The translations under genes and the position numbers were made by a program. The notes beneath the pieces were generated by a model. It was not told where the DNA came from. It worked only from the letters and a program-made list of their open reading frames with translations, and did not search any database. Shown here one piece after another: positions 1 to 14,000 of a DNA stretch of 64,000 bases. The stretch comes from Dasyornis broadbenti (lineage: Eukaryota > Chordata > Aves > Passeriformes > Dasyornithidae), in NCBI GenBank assembly GCA_013397935.1, contig VZRN01004719.1, positions 1,286,487-1,350,486 on the forward strand. The letters run 5' to 3'. Positions within the stretch are counted from its first letter, which is position 1; each line of letters starts with the position of its first letter.

Positions 1-1932
1 AGAAAATCTCCTCATATTCTCTTTGGCCTGTTTAACAAAATGCTCACTGCTTAAGGTAAACCACAAAATGTGTTTCGGGGTCCTTTCCCTTGACTGCACT
101 GTGCCAGTCTGTTTTTCCCTTTAAGAGAGTTCTTGGTGCCTGCTTTATATAACACATCATCTCTTTTGACATCTGCATGTTTTTAATGGATTTACCAGGT
201 ACCTTCTGCAGCTCAAACTGTTCTTTTGGCAAGCATAAGTGCCAGCAAACACCATGCCATTTGGTTTTTGCACATAGCTGATCACAGATGCTAACAAGTG
301 CTAACAGGAGTGTTTTGCAGAAACAGCCCTACAGCAATAAACAGACTGCCAACGAAAAGGTAGTGTCACCCTAACAAACTGGCAGACCACGGTGCTGCCT
401 CAACAGATGGCAGGGGTGGGCATCCAAAAGAACAGCTACAGCTAGCAAGCCTGTTTGCAGTAGTATTCCTCTCAGGGAAACGACAACCATGCCAATTTTG
501 TTTGGACTAGATGAAGTTCAAGATGAAGCCAGTCAAGATACTGTTACTCCTGTTAGAGCTCAAATCCTTCTGTGTTTGCATCCATAAAAGTGGGGACTCC
601 CAGTTTTCACTCTCTCCTGCTCATCTGCTAAGTTTCCTCCTCTGACACTTAGGTATCAAAAGTGGCAGAGTTTGATCCTAAACACCAACGGCAGGAAAAC
701 TCTGGTGACATAATGAGGCCATGTTGCCTTCTACTCAAACAGCGCGAATGGGGAGAAGTGGAGAATGTCTTAAGAACGGGCCCTCACAGGTCACAGAAGA
801 TGACTGTAAGTCAGAGAAACCATAATTCTGGGCTAAAACTCAGACCAGGCCTGGGATGAAGTTGTGCTTATCACATTCTGAGACAAGTAGATATTTATTC
901 AAGGAAATCTGTACCAGCCTTTTTAGTGTGCCTAAGATAAGGCAAACGACTGTTTGTAAGCTTACACTTCGTGCTGTTCCTCGCTAACAATTTCAGTGCT
1001 GGCAATTAAGAACTTGTGAACTGCTAGAGAGAGTTTTTGTCCATTGAAAGTCACTGACACCAGTGAGATTAATAACCAGTAGTGTATACAGTACAATATT
1101 ATTTAGTGACACATCAGAAAGCAAATCTAAACAAGCATTAGTGGTCACACTTGTGACACCTCAAAGCATCCATAAAGAAAAGGAAATAACAAAAGAGGTA
1201 GAGTAGATACTAAGAGAATATGTAAGTAAACTGATATCTTTCAAACACCATCCCTTGACTGCAACAGTTCTACAGAAGGCCAGTAATTTTCATCAAATAT
1301 TCTTACTTCTCTGATGAGTCTGCCATGAGTTACTATGCAAACTTCGTTATATCCCATGACATTAAAAATTCTGGAAAGACTTTCCTGAGCCAGACAGCTA
1401 AATTAGAACTGAAAAATGCATAGAAAAAAAGGGGGAAAAAAAGGGAAGGCACAAATGTGAATATTGATATTGACAACTTCTCAACCTCTCTTCACAAAGA
1501 CATTAACGCAGCAGCCCTAATTCTTGAACCTGGGTGTTCTTGCCTTGCCTTTCTGTACTGCAAAGCCACTTTCTGCTCCAACATCATCCAAATGAGCAGT
1601 TGTCAAATGACATGTAAAACTCATTTTGAGCTTGCCAGATCTCATATTTTAAAGTGATGAAGCTATTATTTGCAGAAGTAGAAAAAGTAACATCTGCAAT
1701 TTTATATTTTTAATAGAATATTTTTGTCCTAAGTAGAACAGACCATGAGGTCAGAAATGACCAACGCATGTCTCTGTATTTACAGTCCTTGGCATATTTC
1801 AATCTAGAACTAATTGCTCTATCTGTCATCAATTCAGCTTTAAATACCTGTGAAATATACAGGTGATCACACTGTCTCTCCTCTGGAGGAAGTATGTCCA
1901 TAGTTACAGCAAACTTCAGAACAGCAAAATAC
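1..1932 (-). other. COL15A1 intron, continues past the left edge
   Basis: This is downstream intron sequence following the GLGFE exon. I looked for an acidic exon starting with Asp and for Gly-X-Y codons on the minus strand and found neither. No repeat family was recognised. The short open frames here have no collagen character. Confidence 0.7.
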
Positions 1933-2085
1933 CTCAAATCCCAAGCCGTAACTTTGTCCTGGTGGTCCAGGAGGTCCAGGGGGCCCAGGAGGCCCAGGAG
2001 GTCCTGGTGGTCCAGGTTTTCCAGGAGACCCAATAGGGCCAGCTTCTCCTTTGGGGCCTATTGATCCAATGACTCCAGTATCACC
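1933..2085 (-). CDS. COL15A1: COL15A1 153-nt exon: GPP run and GLGFE interruption
   Basis: The exon has 51 codons, acceptor ttttag and donor GAG|GTATTT, phase 0-0. It holds fourteen triplets (GDTGVIGSIGPKGEAGPIGS, then PGKP and six GPP in a row) and then leaves the helix with GQSYGLGFE. In mammalian collagen XV the same GPP run is followed by a break containing GLGFED, so this marks the end of a collagenous block. The next exon, expected to start with Asp and be acidic, is not found in the remaining 1.9 kb. Confidence 0.94.
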
Positions 2086-5000
2086 CTAAAATAAAAAGTC
2101 AGTCTATGGATATACTGAATATGCCTAAGTAGATATAAATAAGTAATTTTATGGGATCACAGAATGGTTGGGATTGGAAAGTTCGTCAAGTTTCAATCCC
2201 TCTGCCATGAGCAGGGACACCTTGCACTAGGCCAGATTGCTCAAAACCACATCCAACCTGGCCTTGAACAGTTCCAGGAAGATGTCATCCACTGATCATG
2301 TTCATGGCCCTCCCCTGGACTTGCTCCAACAGGTCCATGCCTTTCTTGTGCTGGGGATCCCAGAGCTGGACACACCAGTCCAGGTGGGCTCTCATGAGGG
2401 CAGAGTAGAGAGGGAGTATCACCCTTCTCGACCTGCTGGTCACGTGTATGGGTGCTGGCTGAGCTGGAGTTTGTTTTTCCCACAGCAGCCCTCACAGTGC
2501 TGTGCTTTGCATTGGTAGTTGGAAAGGTGTTGATGACACTCCAGTGTTTAGTCCCCTGCTGAGCGGCGCAGGCACAGCATCAGTGCTGTCTCTTTAACAT
2601 CCTCTCCCCACCATCAAGTGCGCTAGGAGTGGGCAAGATCCTGGGAGGGGATACAATGAGGCTAAAATAGCTGACCCAAATTAACCAAAGGGGTATTCCA
2701 GACCGTATGGCATCAGCTCAGATATAAAAGCTAAAGGAGGGAGGAGGAACGGTGGGCATTCATAATTTTACAATGTTTGACTTCTGGAGCAACTGCTTCC
2801 TGGGAAGTGGCTGAACATTACTCACTGATGGGACGTAGAGGTTAAACTTTTCTTCCTTTTGCTTATACACATGCAAACTTTCACTTTCTTTTTACTTTAG
2901 TAAGCTGCCTTATGTCAACCTACAAGTTGTTGTCCATCTTGCTCTCTCTCCCTGGTCCCGCTAGGAAGGGGAGTGATAGAGCGGCATCCAGCCAAGGTTA
3001 ACCCACTACACCGCATTCATAGAGTAACATGTTGGCCAACTGAGAAGCCAATTTGCCCACTTCATTAGGTGGCACAGTAATAATCTTTAAGATTTCTCTG
3101 CCCTATTCAGTAATGTGCTGTATCACAGTGATAGTGTCATTCTATAAAGACACTGCCTTTTTTGTTACCTTTGGACCAGCAGAACCAGGTAGACCTTGAT
3201 CACCCTGTTANNNNNNNNNNNNNNNNNNNNNNNNNNNNNNNNNNNNNNNNNNNNNNAAAAAAAAAAAAAAATCAATCCTAAATACTTTGAGTAAGAGTAT
3301 TAAGCAACAAAAACACATTTATGGTATTTTTCCTTGATAAAAATGCCCACAGATTTCTGTGTTGTTAAATTTGATGTCCTTTACAGGAAGTCCTTCATCT
3401 GAAACATCAGACCTATTAGTTAAAAAGAAAACAATCTGTAAATCAAGAGTTATAATAACACATTAATAGCTTTGGTCTGGTATCTTGACAGGACTTAATC
3501 TTGTATTTCAATTATTGCTGCAGATTTTAAGGGTTTGGAGCACACAGAATTAAGCATTGTAAGTTACATCCTCATGCTTCTGAACATGAATGTCAAAATT
3601 GCCATGGGACATAAAGAAGTGGAAACTGGTCCCACTCAAGTTGTCTAGGGCACTCTTCCAAACATAAAATGTGATGACTAGAAAGATTTTAAGGTTCCTC
3701 TGCAGCAATCAAGATTTTATCAAGGTTTGCTTTTATACACTTTACTTGCATACTGTTTTTTTTCCATTTCTATTTCATGGAATAGACAGAAAGACATGGC
3801 ATGCAAATAATTCTTTTTCAAATAGCTCTGAATCTAGTGGAATTAATTTTTATATTGGCTAGATCCTGTCCTTACTCACTCAGAAGAAATATTATTTGAG
3901 TAGTCTGAAAAAAAATGAATGAGCACCAGGAATAAAATTATAATTTTTTTTTCTAAAAGCAATGGCAAAATTCCATGTCAAATGTCACTCCACTGAACAA
4001 ACTGAATTCAGTGCATCCTGTCATTTCTTCCTGTGATCTTCTCTGGATTGATTTGGAGTAATGATCAAAACAGATACTGCACTATAAATTAAATCAAGCT
4101 TTTCAGAAAAAAAATAATAGGAAAAATGGAAAAATACTCTTGCCTGTATTGGACAGGTGCAAATATATAGTGCTTCAATTCTAATTGAACTTCAATCAAA
4201 TATACATAGTGCAGCAAACAGTGAGGCAAAACATTCGTTCTTTTTTTTAGGATTATGGTTTTAAAAAAAGAAAACTAATTTCTCTTCTGATTCCTTCCCT
4301 TTCCACATCAGTCTCTTCCTTTAATATGCGATTCATATTCAATTTACTTCAGCTAGACTTCTTTCTGTTCTTAGGCTCCCTCATGTAAAACACACACCAC
4401 TGACTACAAGGGACACAGGTTGCAGAAGCCTGCTTTGTAACACGTATACTGCACTTTCTGGATGGCTGCTGGCTCCCATGTGTGCTGCACTTTCACCAAC
4501 CTCAAGCTTTTGATATCACAACTTAGAACCTTCAGCCTCCAGAGATAAAAATAAATCAATATTCTGGCCATTTAAGGCTTGCCTTTTCATTTCCCTTATA
4601 GTGTGTGATCTTACAATGTACACGTGGGAATTTACTTCCAAGTTCTTGTTCATAAAGTGTGTTGTAGAAACTCACTAGAGGATGAAATTGTCCTGTAGCT
4701 TTTGTCTCTGTTTTCTCCAAATCCTTCTTGAAGTGGGGTGCAAAAAAAGGGTGTTTAAAATGCCGTTTCATGAGCAGTAGATTAATTTCCCCAAATCGAC
4801 TCTGTTTTGCCTGTGACAGTAATTGCTGAGTGATCTCTCTGTCCTTATCTTGACCCATCAGCTTTTCATTGGTGGGCACCTGGTGCCCAGCCAGGGTAGT
4901 CCATGACTTTGTCTCCTGTTTGCCAAATTAAACAGCTTGTTCTCCTTCAGACTCTTCTCACCTGTCGTACAATATGTCATCTGTCTGTAACAGGCTAGAC

Positions 5001-8000
5001 TAACTGGAGTTCTTTCTTTCTGCCTGCAGACTCACCTGTCTGAGCCCAGCCATGACTGGCTTTTTAGTGGCAAATCACAACAGAGTAGTTCATATTGAAT
5101 ACCAAATATTGCATGCTGCAGAGAATGAAACAGTATCCAATAGGAAATTCTGGATTTCTGAATATGCCTTTTGAGATGTGTTCTAATAAGCCATTAGTAT
5201 CCGGATTCCATTAAAAAATATTAAAGCCAGATGTTATTGTGTTGCAGGGACAACTATTTATGATTTTTACAGCCTAGAATTGACAAAGATTTTCCACTGG
5301 AGTAGAAGCAAGTCAGACATTTAACTTACCTTTTCTCCCTTCCCTCCTGGTGGGCCAACCACTCCATCACGGCCAGGAGGACCTTGAGGACCCTGTAGAT
5401 GACACTAAATCTAAAGCAGGTGCCACTTGAGAGCTGGATTTCTAGAACATTTATGTGAATGTTTTGGAACAACTGATGACACAGCATTGTTAAAGACTAA
5501 TGTGTAGCACCTCACACCATTAAGTTTAATACTTTTATTTCTTGTCTTCTGAGAGTTTGGCTTTGTATCAAACCAGCATTAAAATTATTTTAAAAGAAAA
5601 CTATATACAACCATCATAAAATAATAAACAAAAATAAACCCCAGTATAACGTAAATGTTAGCATGCAAAATACTGGTGTTATCCAAGGGGGTTTTGACAA
5701 TACTCTGAAAGATGTGATGGGGTTGAAATCCCCTGAGATGCCCTCAGTTACCCTCACTTTTGGCACCGTAAGTGCTAGATGAGACCCAGCTGGGGAAACC
5801 TTGGTATTGACAAAATCAGAACGCAACCAGATTTTCTCTGTGGTAGAATCATAGAATCATTAAAAGCAGTTGTGATATGGAGGGGATGGTGTCAAACAGG
5901 AGAGTTCTGTGTTGCCACTGCAAACACAAAAGCCAGTAGGTTGACAGAGCTCTTGATTCATACAACTCCAGTGACATCCTCACACGGGAACAATGAGGCT
6001 GGACCTACCCTCCACATGTGGGGGAGCGCTTGGCTCAGTCAGGCTCACTTTGCCAGGTGTTCCTGGGTAGCTGAGCCTGGAGGTGCATTCCTACGCTTTT
6101 AGGGGCAGTACTCCTGAAGAGTTCTTCTGCAGAAAAAAATGCACTACCACTTTGCTTTCCTTGATGGTGCTCATGTTGTTCATGACATCTCACTTTAATT
6201 TTGCCTTGAAAAATATTTATTGAGTTCTCCACCCAGTTTCCTGTGTTGCATCCTTCATGCATTTGAGTGAGCAGGCAGTCTTGGAAACACTGGCTTTGTA
6301 GAGTCAACTAATCACTCAGTGCAGGTATTGAAGTCAACAGTCACAGTAACTAGACATGCAAGAAGGGTAACAGGCATATTGCACGGCCTACGTTTTTAAA
6401 ATTGGTCTCTGAAAGCCTTTAATTATATTTACAGGCATATATTCTGGCCTCTGGGGATCTTTAACCCACTTGCTTGTGCATCTGTTTTGGGGAAGGATAT
6501 AAATGGCTACAGAAGGAGATAGAAAACATTGGTTTTCTCTGATGTTTCCACAATCAACACAAAGCTTCATTTTTCCTGCTCTCTTCCCCCACGACTCCCT
6601 CCCCCACCTCCCACTTTTGCTCTCAGGATGCACTGTATGTCCTAGAGCAATGAATGGATTATTATCAATATTAAAACTGATCAGAAAAGTTTTCCGTATG
6701 TTTCAAACATTTTCATATGGTATTTTGGCATCATTACATAAACAGAAGAGGATTAAAAAAGAGGTTGGGCTAAGAACAGTAACTGTTCAAAAGTTTACTG
6801 ATTACTTCCACTGTACTGCTTAGCAATTTTGAGGTTCATTATGCTAAAGTTGCTTATTTCCTTGAGAGCTTTGGAATAGTCTCTTTTACATAGCTAACAG
6901 CAACACTGGGAGATTTGTTATTCTCATCAGGGTGTATTAATGCATTTGTAAGCTACCTCAAGCAAAAAAAAAAAAATGATGGAAAATATCCCCATGCAAT
7001 GCTATGAATCAATTTAACTTCATGTTGCATTTAGAAAATGTGTATTTAATCAGATCAATACCACATCAGTCTCAGATACAGTGTGATGTAGTTTGTGTGG
7101 GGGTATTTCCCATTACAAAAGGCAGCCTTTACTCAAACATTTTCAAGACATATTTCTTGAGAGAAGAGATGCTACATCACAAAGTTCTTGATTTAGCAAG
7201 GACTTAAGCCTGTCCACAACTTCCAGTAAGTGGCTGGTCTTCTGGAATTAGAATTCACAGCTGAAAACCCTTAACACAAATGTGTTAATGTGTTACTTAA
7301 TGAGGATGCCCAACCAAAAATTTCTTCTGGGAATTTATCTCACTTCATTTACCCAGAGTGTGCAAATATATGCAAATCTTTGATGAGCAGATGACAGATT
7401 CTTGGGTCATCTGAAATTATGGGAATGCATGGATCTATGCTGTTAATAGATGGAGTTTTCCCTCAGCAGCCTGCAGATTTGTCCTGGTCTGATTCTTCTG
7501 AAAATGTACTTTAGTAGCCTGTTTAACATTTAACTTCTGCTTTTTAACTGATGTTTCTCAGGAACTATCCTGAAACCATGATTTCTGTTGCATCAGAAAA
7601 TTGACTGTTTACAAGTAATTAATGTTATTGCCTGTGAAATCCTAGATTACACAAGAGGGAACACATTCATCTTTAAAATAAAAGATGAATCAATACTTAT
7701 TTCTCCATTTTCTTTGAATTCCTTTTTACATTATTATTTTATGGCAAATTTCAGCACCATATCCTAGACCATCCAAATTACTTTGTATACAAATGATAGA
7801 TATACTACTGCTATGTATATACTCTAGTATAGTATATATATATAATATATACTACTACTTTATATACTAATGATATAGAAACAGCCACAGCCAGGAAAGT
7901 TGAAAGTACATTTTGAATTGCAAAGACAGTGTTATAGAGGACCTTTTAATCTAACACTACACTTTATCAAATGCAGTAAAACATAAGGGTAACTGTCTAT

Positions 8001-11000
8001 TTTACAAGACTTGTCAATGGATTTTCTTAAAATTACAGTCATAATTCTCAATATAATTTGATCTGTCTTGGATTCAGAAAAGCAAAAAAAAGGTTACTCT
8101 TGGGAGCTTAGCAGTTAGTGGAAATCTGGCCAGTATTTCACCATTTTTTTTATTTTATGATATCTCCTGTATTACAATCAGTAGATGCTGAGAATAATGG
8201 ATTTCATTGGCTTGCCATGCAAGTGCCTCTTGAATCTCACACTAAAGATTTGCAGGAATTTGCTCAATTTCTTTCTGCACAAAGGATGCTTCTTTCCACC
8301 TGGATGGCCAAACACTTTTTAGATTTTGTATTAACTCCCAACTTCGTTATCCTCAAAAAAATCCCCTCCAAGGACAGTTGAGATATATTGAGATCTCCTT
8401 TTTGACATCTGTCACCCATACACTTCCTTGATATATGCTATTTGCACCTTGTCAGATACAGAAATGGTGCCTCACTTTGAGGGTAGCGTGAATGTACAGG
8501 TCAAATCTCACCCTGAGAACAACTGCTGCTGGCAGATGGTTGATAGGGAATGAGGGAACCATAGTAGCAAATATATGAAATCAGAGGTTATTCTGAATTG
8601 GAGAGGACCCACAAGGATCATCGAGTCCAGCTCTTAGATGAATGTCCTGCACAGGGATCAGACTCACAACCGTGGCTTTATTAGCACCATGCTCCAACCA
8701 GCTGAGCTAATCTCAGAATTCCAGAGAGGATTCTCTGAGCTGTTCAATTCTAGAAAAAATTGGTTTTCTTCACCGAAAAAACCCCACTTTACGGTGGATT
8801 TATTTGCAAGCCAAACATTAGCAATACTTTTTACAGTAGAATGATATTTCACATGTCCACAGTAATATGCGTTTCTACCTAGCTGGAGAAAAGGAAGAAA
8901 GAGGAAAGAGGAAGATTCAGTTTACTCTACCAATTCCCTGCAGCTTATGTAAGTGGTTTAGCAAACTTCATTTTCCTGAAAGCACCACAGGAAAACTAAT
9001 ACTTAGTCCTGTTCAGTGTTGGCAGAAGAACTCTTACTTTTTACTTGTTCTGGTCCAGATTCACCAGTATCTGTCTGCCAAATGTACGTTAGTGTTCTGC
9101 AGTAATGTGCTTTGGTTAACAAGACTTTTCTTTTTTTTTTTTTTTTTCTTTTCATAAAATTTTCATAAGATCCAAGCTCTTAAATTAAAAATATTCTGCA
9201 ATTTTATTAGTAATTATGCAGATTGTAAGTCTTAGAACCTAGTGTTGCAGGACAGAAACAACATCAATATTTGTGCACGAAAGGGTACTCACTTCAGGGC
9301 CTGGTTGCCCGGAAGGTCCATCTTCTCCTGGTGACCCAGGAGGTCCTACACCTGAATCAGGTGCTGGCTTTCCTGGAAGACCAGGGAGTCCTGGAGGGCC
9401 TGGTGGCCCAGGAAGACCCTGGATAAATCAGCAGCATTGTTAGAAATTACTCTAGTCAGGTTCATTGGTATATACACAAAATAGGAAAAAGCTCACATGG
9501 ACCATTCAGGTTCATGAAACTCAGCTTAGGTTTCCAACCCGCTTCTGCTCCATTGAGAACCAATTTTAGTTTCACAGATACATCCTTACATAGGGTCACA
9601 TTGACCTCCCTCACCCTTGTTTTCTCAACTGTGCCACCTCATAGCGTGCATTAGCAAGCAGGAAGTTGAAAACCAAAACATTTTGTGTCAGCTCCCTCTT
9701 CGCTGTAACACAGTGAAGATCTTAGACATCTCCCAATGACTGACCTAATGATAAGAGACCTAACCATAATGAAACCAAGGGATCATTGTACAGAGGGAAG
9801 TGCTTAGTTTCTTCTCCACTACCATTTCATAGGGTTTCTCCATACTGTTGTTGGAGCACTGAGAATCCCTACTCATGGTCAAGGTCTGCTTAAGTGCTGT
9901 AAAACTGGCCTCTGCTCTAGAGATCTATCCTGCATGGACATGAGCAGAGGTATTTAAATTGAATGAAATTAATGAAATGTTACTTCAGGAGAAATAGTAC
10001 ACCTGCGAATATTCCCTCTCATGTGCAAGTCCATCTGTGTTACTGATTGCATTAGCAGGCAAACATGGAGAGCTTGAAATTTTGGGCCATGGCACTGTAA
10101 ATCAGTGCCATGGAAATCACTGTTAATTCTGGCTCAGGGCCATGTACAGGATTCTGTCAGGGAGAAGGTCATCTTGGATTTTCAGTGCAGTAAACAGATC
10201 TTTCTGCAGGGCACCTGCCTCTCTTGTTACCTACAAAGGGCATCTAAAGAGGCTCCTAAACTAGGCAACATAGCTCAATTTCGGCATGTGGCAATTGTCT
10301 CCTGAAGGGCCTTGAGAATAAAATATTAAGCACTTTCAAGGAAAAAAAGGGAAACAGAAAAGAAGTCCTGGGGCAGAAAAGAGTCTGAGAGAACGAAAAA
10401 TATTGCTAGCTGTGTTGCAAAGCAGAGGCCTCAGTATGCTGTAGCATTCTGGATCTCACAGGAACCATGATGAACTCAGAGAGCTCCAGTGTCTGGCAGA
10501 CTGAACATCTGGCAGATGTTCAGTCTGCCAGAAAACTGTGCTGTAAAGCATTTCATGCAGACACACTTGTTTTTTTAGAACAGGTGCTCCAAATTCATAA
10601 AAGCAAAGAATAGGATTATGTAACACCTTCCAGTGACTAAAGGGGGCTTACAAAAGAGAAGGAGAGGAACAGTTTACAAGGGTATGTAGTGATAGAATAA
10701 GGGACAACGGCTTCAAACTGACAGAGAGTAGGTTAAGATCAGATATTAGGAAGAAGTTCTTTACTGTGAGGTGGTGAGGCATGGGCACAGGTTGCCCAGA
10801 GAAGCTGTGCATGCCCCATCCCTGGAAGAGTTCAAGGCCAGGTTGGGTGGAGCTCTGAGCAACATGATCTAGTGGAAGGTTTCGCTGCCCGTGGCGGCGG
10901 GGCTGGAACAAGATGATATTTAAGGTCTTTCTATGAGTCTATGAATCTGTGATTCTCATCTGTCTCCTCTTTACTGTCTTCTCATAGCCAGATTAAAAGC

Positions 11001-14000
11001 ATTTTCTCATTTTAAAATGTCCTCTTGACATTATTTCTTTGTTGGCCTCCTTCTGTCTCATACTTCTTCCCCACTCATAAACATTTAGGCCTTTTCTGAT
11101 CTTGAAATGAAACCTTACAAATCCTTTCTGGATGCTGTGAATTAAGCGTGTATAAAACTTGCGTTATAAAATTGACTTTCTACAATCTGCATGAGTAAAA
11201 GAAAGCTCTTTATTATGAGAAATGTCAATATATACTTACCCTTAAAATCTCAGTCTCTCTGTCAGTGTCAGCTCCAGAACCCGATTCTTCAGGTTCCAGT
11301 CTATTCTGAAATTAGGAGAATTCTATTTTAAATTATTGCTTCTGAAGATGACAAATGCAAATATCACTTGACATTTACTGGAAATACAGCTATCATCAAT
11401 ATCCTTGCAGCAGTCTCTCACTGGTAAAATAAATTATAATACAACAAAAACATTTCACTTACATTTCTGGTGTTTCATACTACTTTCTATTGTAGATACT
11501 GAGCACTGTATTTACCTGCAGGTGCTTTATGAGCACAGTGATAATTATCCTGCAGGTCACACATGCTGTGTGACTGTTTAGGTGAACTGAAGTAATATCT
11601 CAGACAATTTAACTTCAGAAAGATACCTGTGAACATTGAGGATATCCTAAAATGCAGATCTTAGTAATAACCCTAGTTTCCTACAAAGTGCCCCTCACTT
11701 AAAAATCCAAATTCTGAGATTCCAACAACTGGAATAAAAAAGATGACTTTTATAAGGCAAAATCAATATACTGAAGCCTTTCCTAAAATATTCCATTGAA
11801 AAAACACCTTAGAGTTTAGTCCTTAGTGAGTTTCATAGCTTGTGCGTTTTGCAAACTATAAAGAAAAGCACAGAGAGAAGTACTACCTGAATGAGTTATC
11901 ATAGTACCAAAGCTAATGTTTCAAATGCCTGGGAGTTAAGGATGCATTCCTTGGCTGCACTGAGACTTCTTCCACTTCACTACAAATAAAAGGCCTTGGA
12001 ACTTGCTGTCCCAGAGAACAAGAAAATAAAGGCAGTGTAGGACCTGTGTTCACTGCTACATTTATAGAAGTGGCCTTTGACTGGATGAAATTGTTGGACT
12101 GGAGCACCTTGTCCTAGGGATCTGGAGCTGCCTTGCTGGTCTCTTGAAGTGAGCATCAGTGCAGGCTCATTAGTGCACCAGAACACACTTCCTCTGTTTT
12201 TATGCCGCAGAAATATACTGGTATAATTTAGCAGACTCAAGATCAGGGAGTATATAATCCATGTTGGCCAGTGGAATATGTTTCGAACTGTCTTGTTAAA
12301 TGCTCACAATACCCAGTGTGACAGATGGTTTTGTTTAAAAGTCCACCACAGGATTTGTACTGGTGTCAGTGATGAACTATGCCTGTGTGTAAAATCAGCT
12401 CTCACACCATGAACTGAAAATTCAGGCCAGATTCCTTCTTTAGCCATGTGCATGTGTGTCCTCCTGGATATAGTGGGAAAGGACCAAGTACAGTAGAAAG
12501 ATGAATCTGAAATATATTCTCTAACATTGCCTGAGTACTGAGCATTCAAAATACGAGCACTGTCATCACGCTGGGATGTGTTTTAGTATTTAATGACAGC
12601 AAACATAACTGATTGTCAAATCATTTCTGTGTTCAGTAGCAGGAAGAAATTAATAATTCAGGTTTATAATGCTTTTTTGTGGAAATTTTTGTTTCATGTT
12701 CTCCCATATATTGTTGCTTTTGTACAGGAGAGCAGACACATCCAGTGACGTTTCAAAATGTGAATACTGGGTGTTTATGTAGTTTACAGTACTCACACAC
12801 TTCAGCCAGACTTTTATTTGCATTTCTGCATGAATGTTTTAGAAAACATGAATATCTCTGTGGCAGTCAGGCGACTTTCCCAGAGAAAACCTCCTGTTTA
12901 GTTCTGGATTCCTCTGTGACAAGCTGAGCTCATTGACACAGAACCCCAAATACTCACTAATCCTCTGGAAGGAGCAGATGGTCCTGCAGGTCCTGGTAGT
13001 CCAGGGGGTCCTGGCAATCCCTCACCAGGATCACCCTGAAACGGGAATTAAGATAAATCAGCAAGGATTTAGCCATATAAACACTATAAGCACGAGTTGC
13101 AATCTGTGTGGATTTCCAGTCACAGGAGAGGCTGCTTAGATTCTGTGAGCAGAGTTGGACTTTGTTCATTTCTAAGACAAGCTCCCAAGAAACATGATCT
13201 TTGCATTGGCAATGGAAGAAAGAACTCTTCGTTTTCTAACTTCTGCAGCGAATTTGCAAATGTACAAGCAGCACTAACATCATTAGGCAGTGCAAACGTC
13301 TTGCCAGAATAAGACTTAGCTGTGGATCTTGCATTTTTAGGCTACATTGTATATGCTCCACTCCCTGTCCAATAAATAAATAAGTAGTCAGTGTGGTCAC
13401 ACCATGGTACTCAATCTGTAAATTTCCTGATTTTATTGCTACACTCAGTAATGCTTTTTCCAACACCACCATGACAAGATTTTTTTCTTTGTGTTGACCT
13501 TTATCTACTGCCAACACAATGAAAGACCCTGTTAAGATATGTGTCATTTTCTCTCATAATTACAACCATTTCTTATACTTTGTCTTGCATCACCTCCGAC
13601 ATTTTGCTGAGGTTCGTTTGAACTGCTGCAGCTTAAGATGTTTGTGACTTTTAATAATTTTTCTGCTCAAGTCTAGTATTTTTCACTGGAGTCAAGAGTT
13701 GAGGTTTTGCCTCTACTGATCTGTGCTTTACCCTCTAACCTGCCAGTTTGCCACCTGGGCTTATAAGCATTTTAATTGCGTTCTCTAAATTCACATCTTC
13801 AGTTACATAGCAGGAAACTTTGACTTTTAACTGCCTCTTGGTCACTTGCTCTTTATGCTCGAGACTTCATTAGATAAATGCATTCATTCAATTCTTTGTT
13901 CCCTGTGGCTTTGTCAAATGGTTCCTATAGTGATACTTCAGTCATAGCCACAGAGAATGTGTTTAATTCATTTGGGGCTATTTTCACTGTCTGCCAGCAT

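Larger units (their letters stand above)
2086..3168 (-). other. COL15A1 intron carrying a CR1-LTR pair
   Basis: About 860 of its 1083 bases are the adjoining CR1 fragment and LTR. The remainder shows no coding or conserved feature that I recognise. Confidence 0.8.
9419..11239 (-). other. COL15A1 intron with palindrome and CR1
   Basis: Apart from the two inverted repeats and the CR1 fragment, this intron is unassigned. Confidence 0.6.

Noticed and set aside
8645..8717. tRNA-Ile-like sequence considered as a functional tRNA gene
   Set aside because: The B box and acceptor stem are decayed, and it is fused to a CR1-like tail, as in a SINE.
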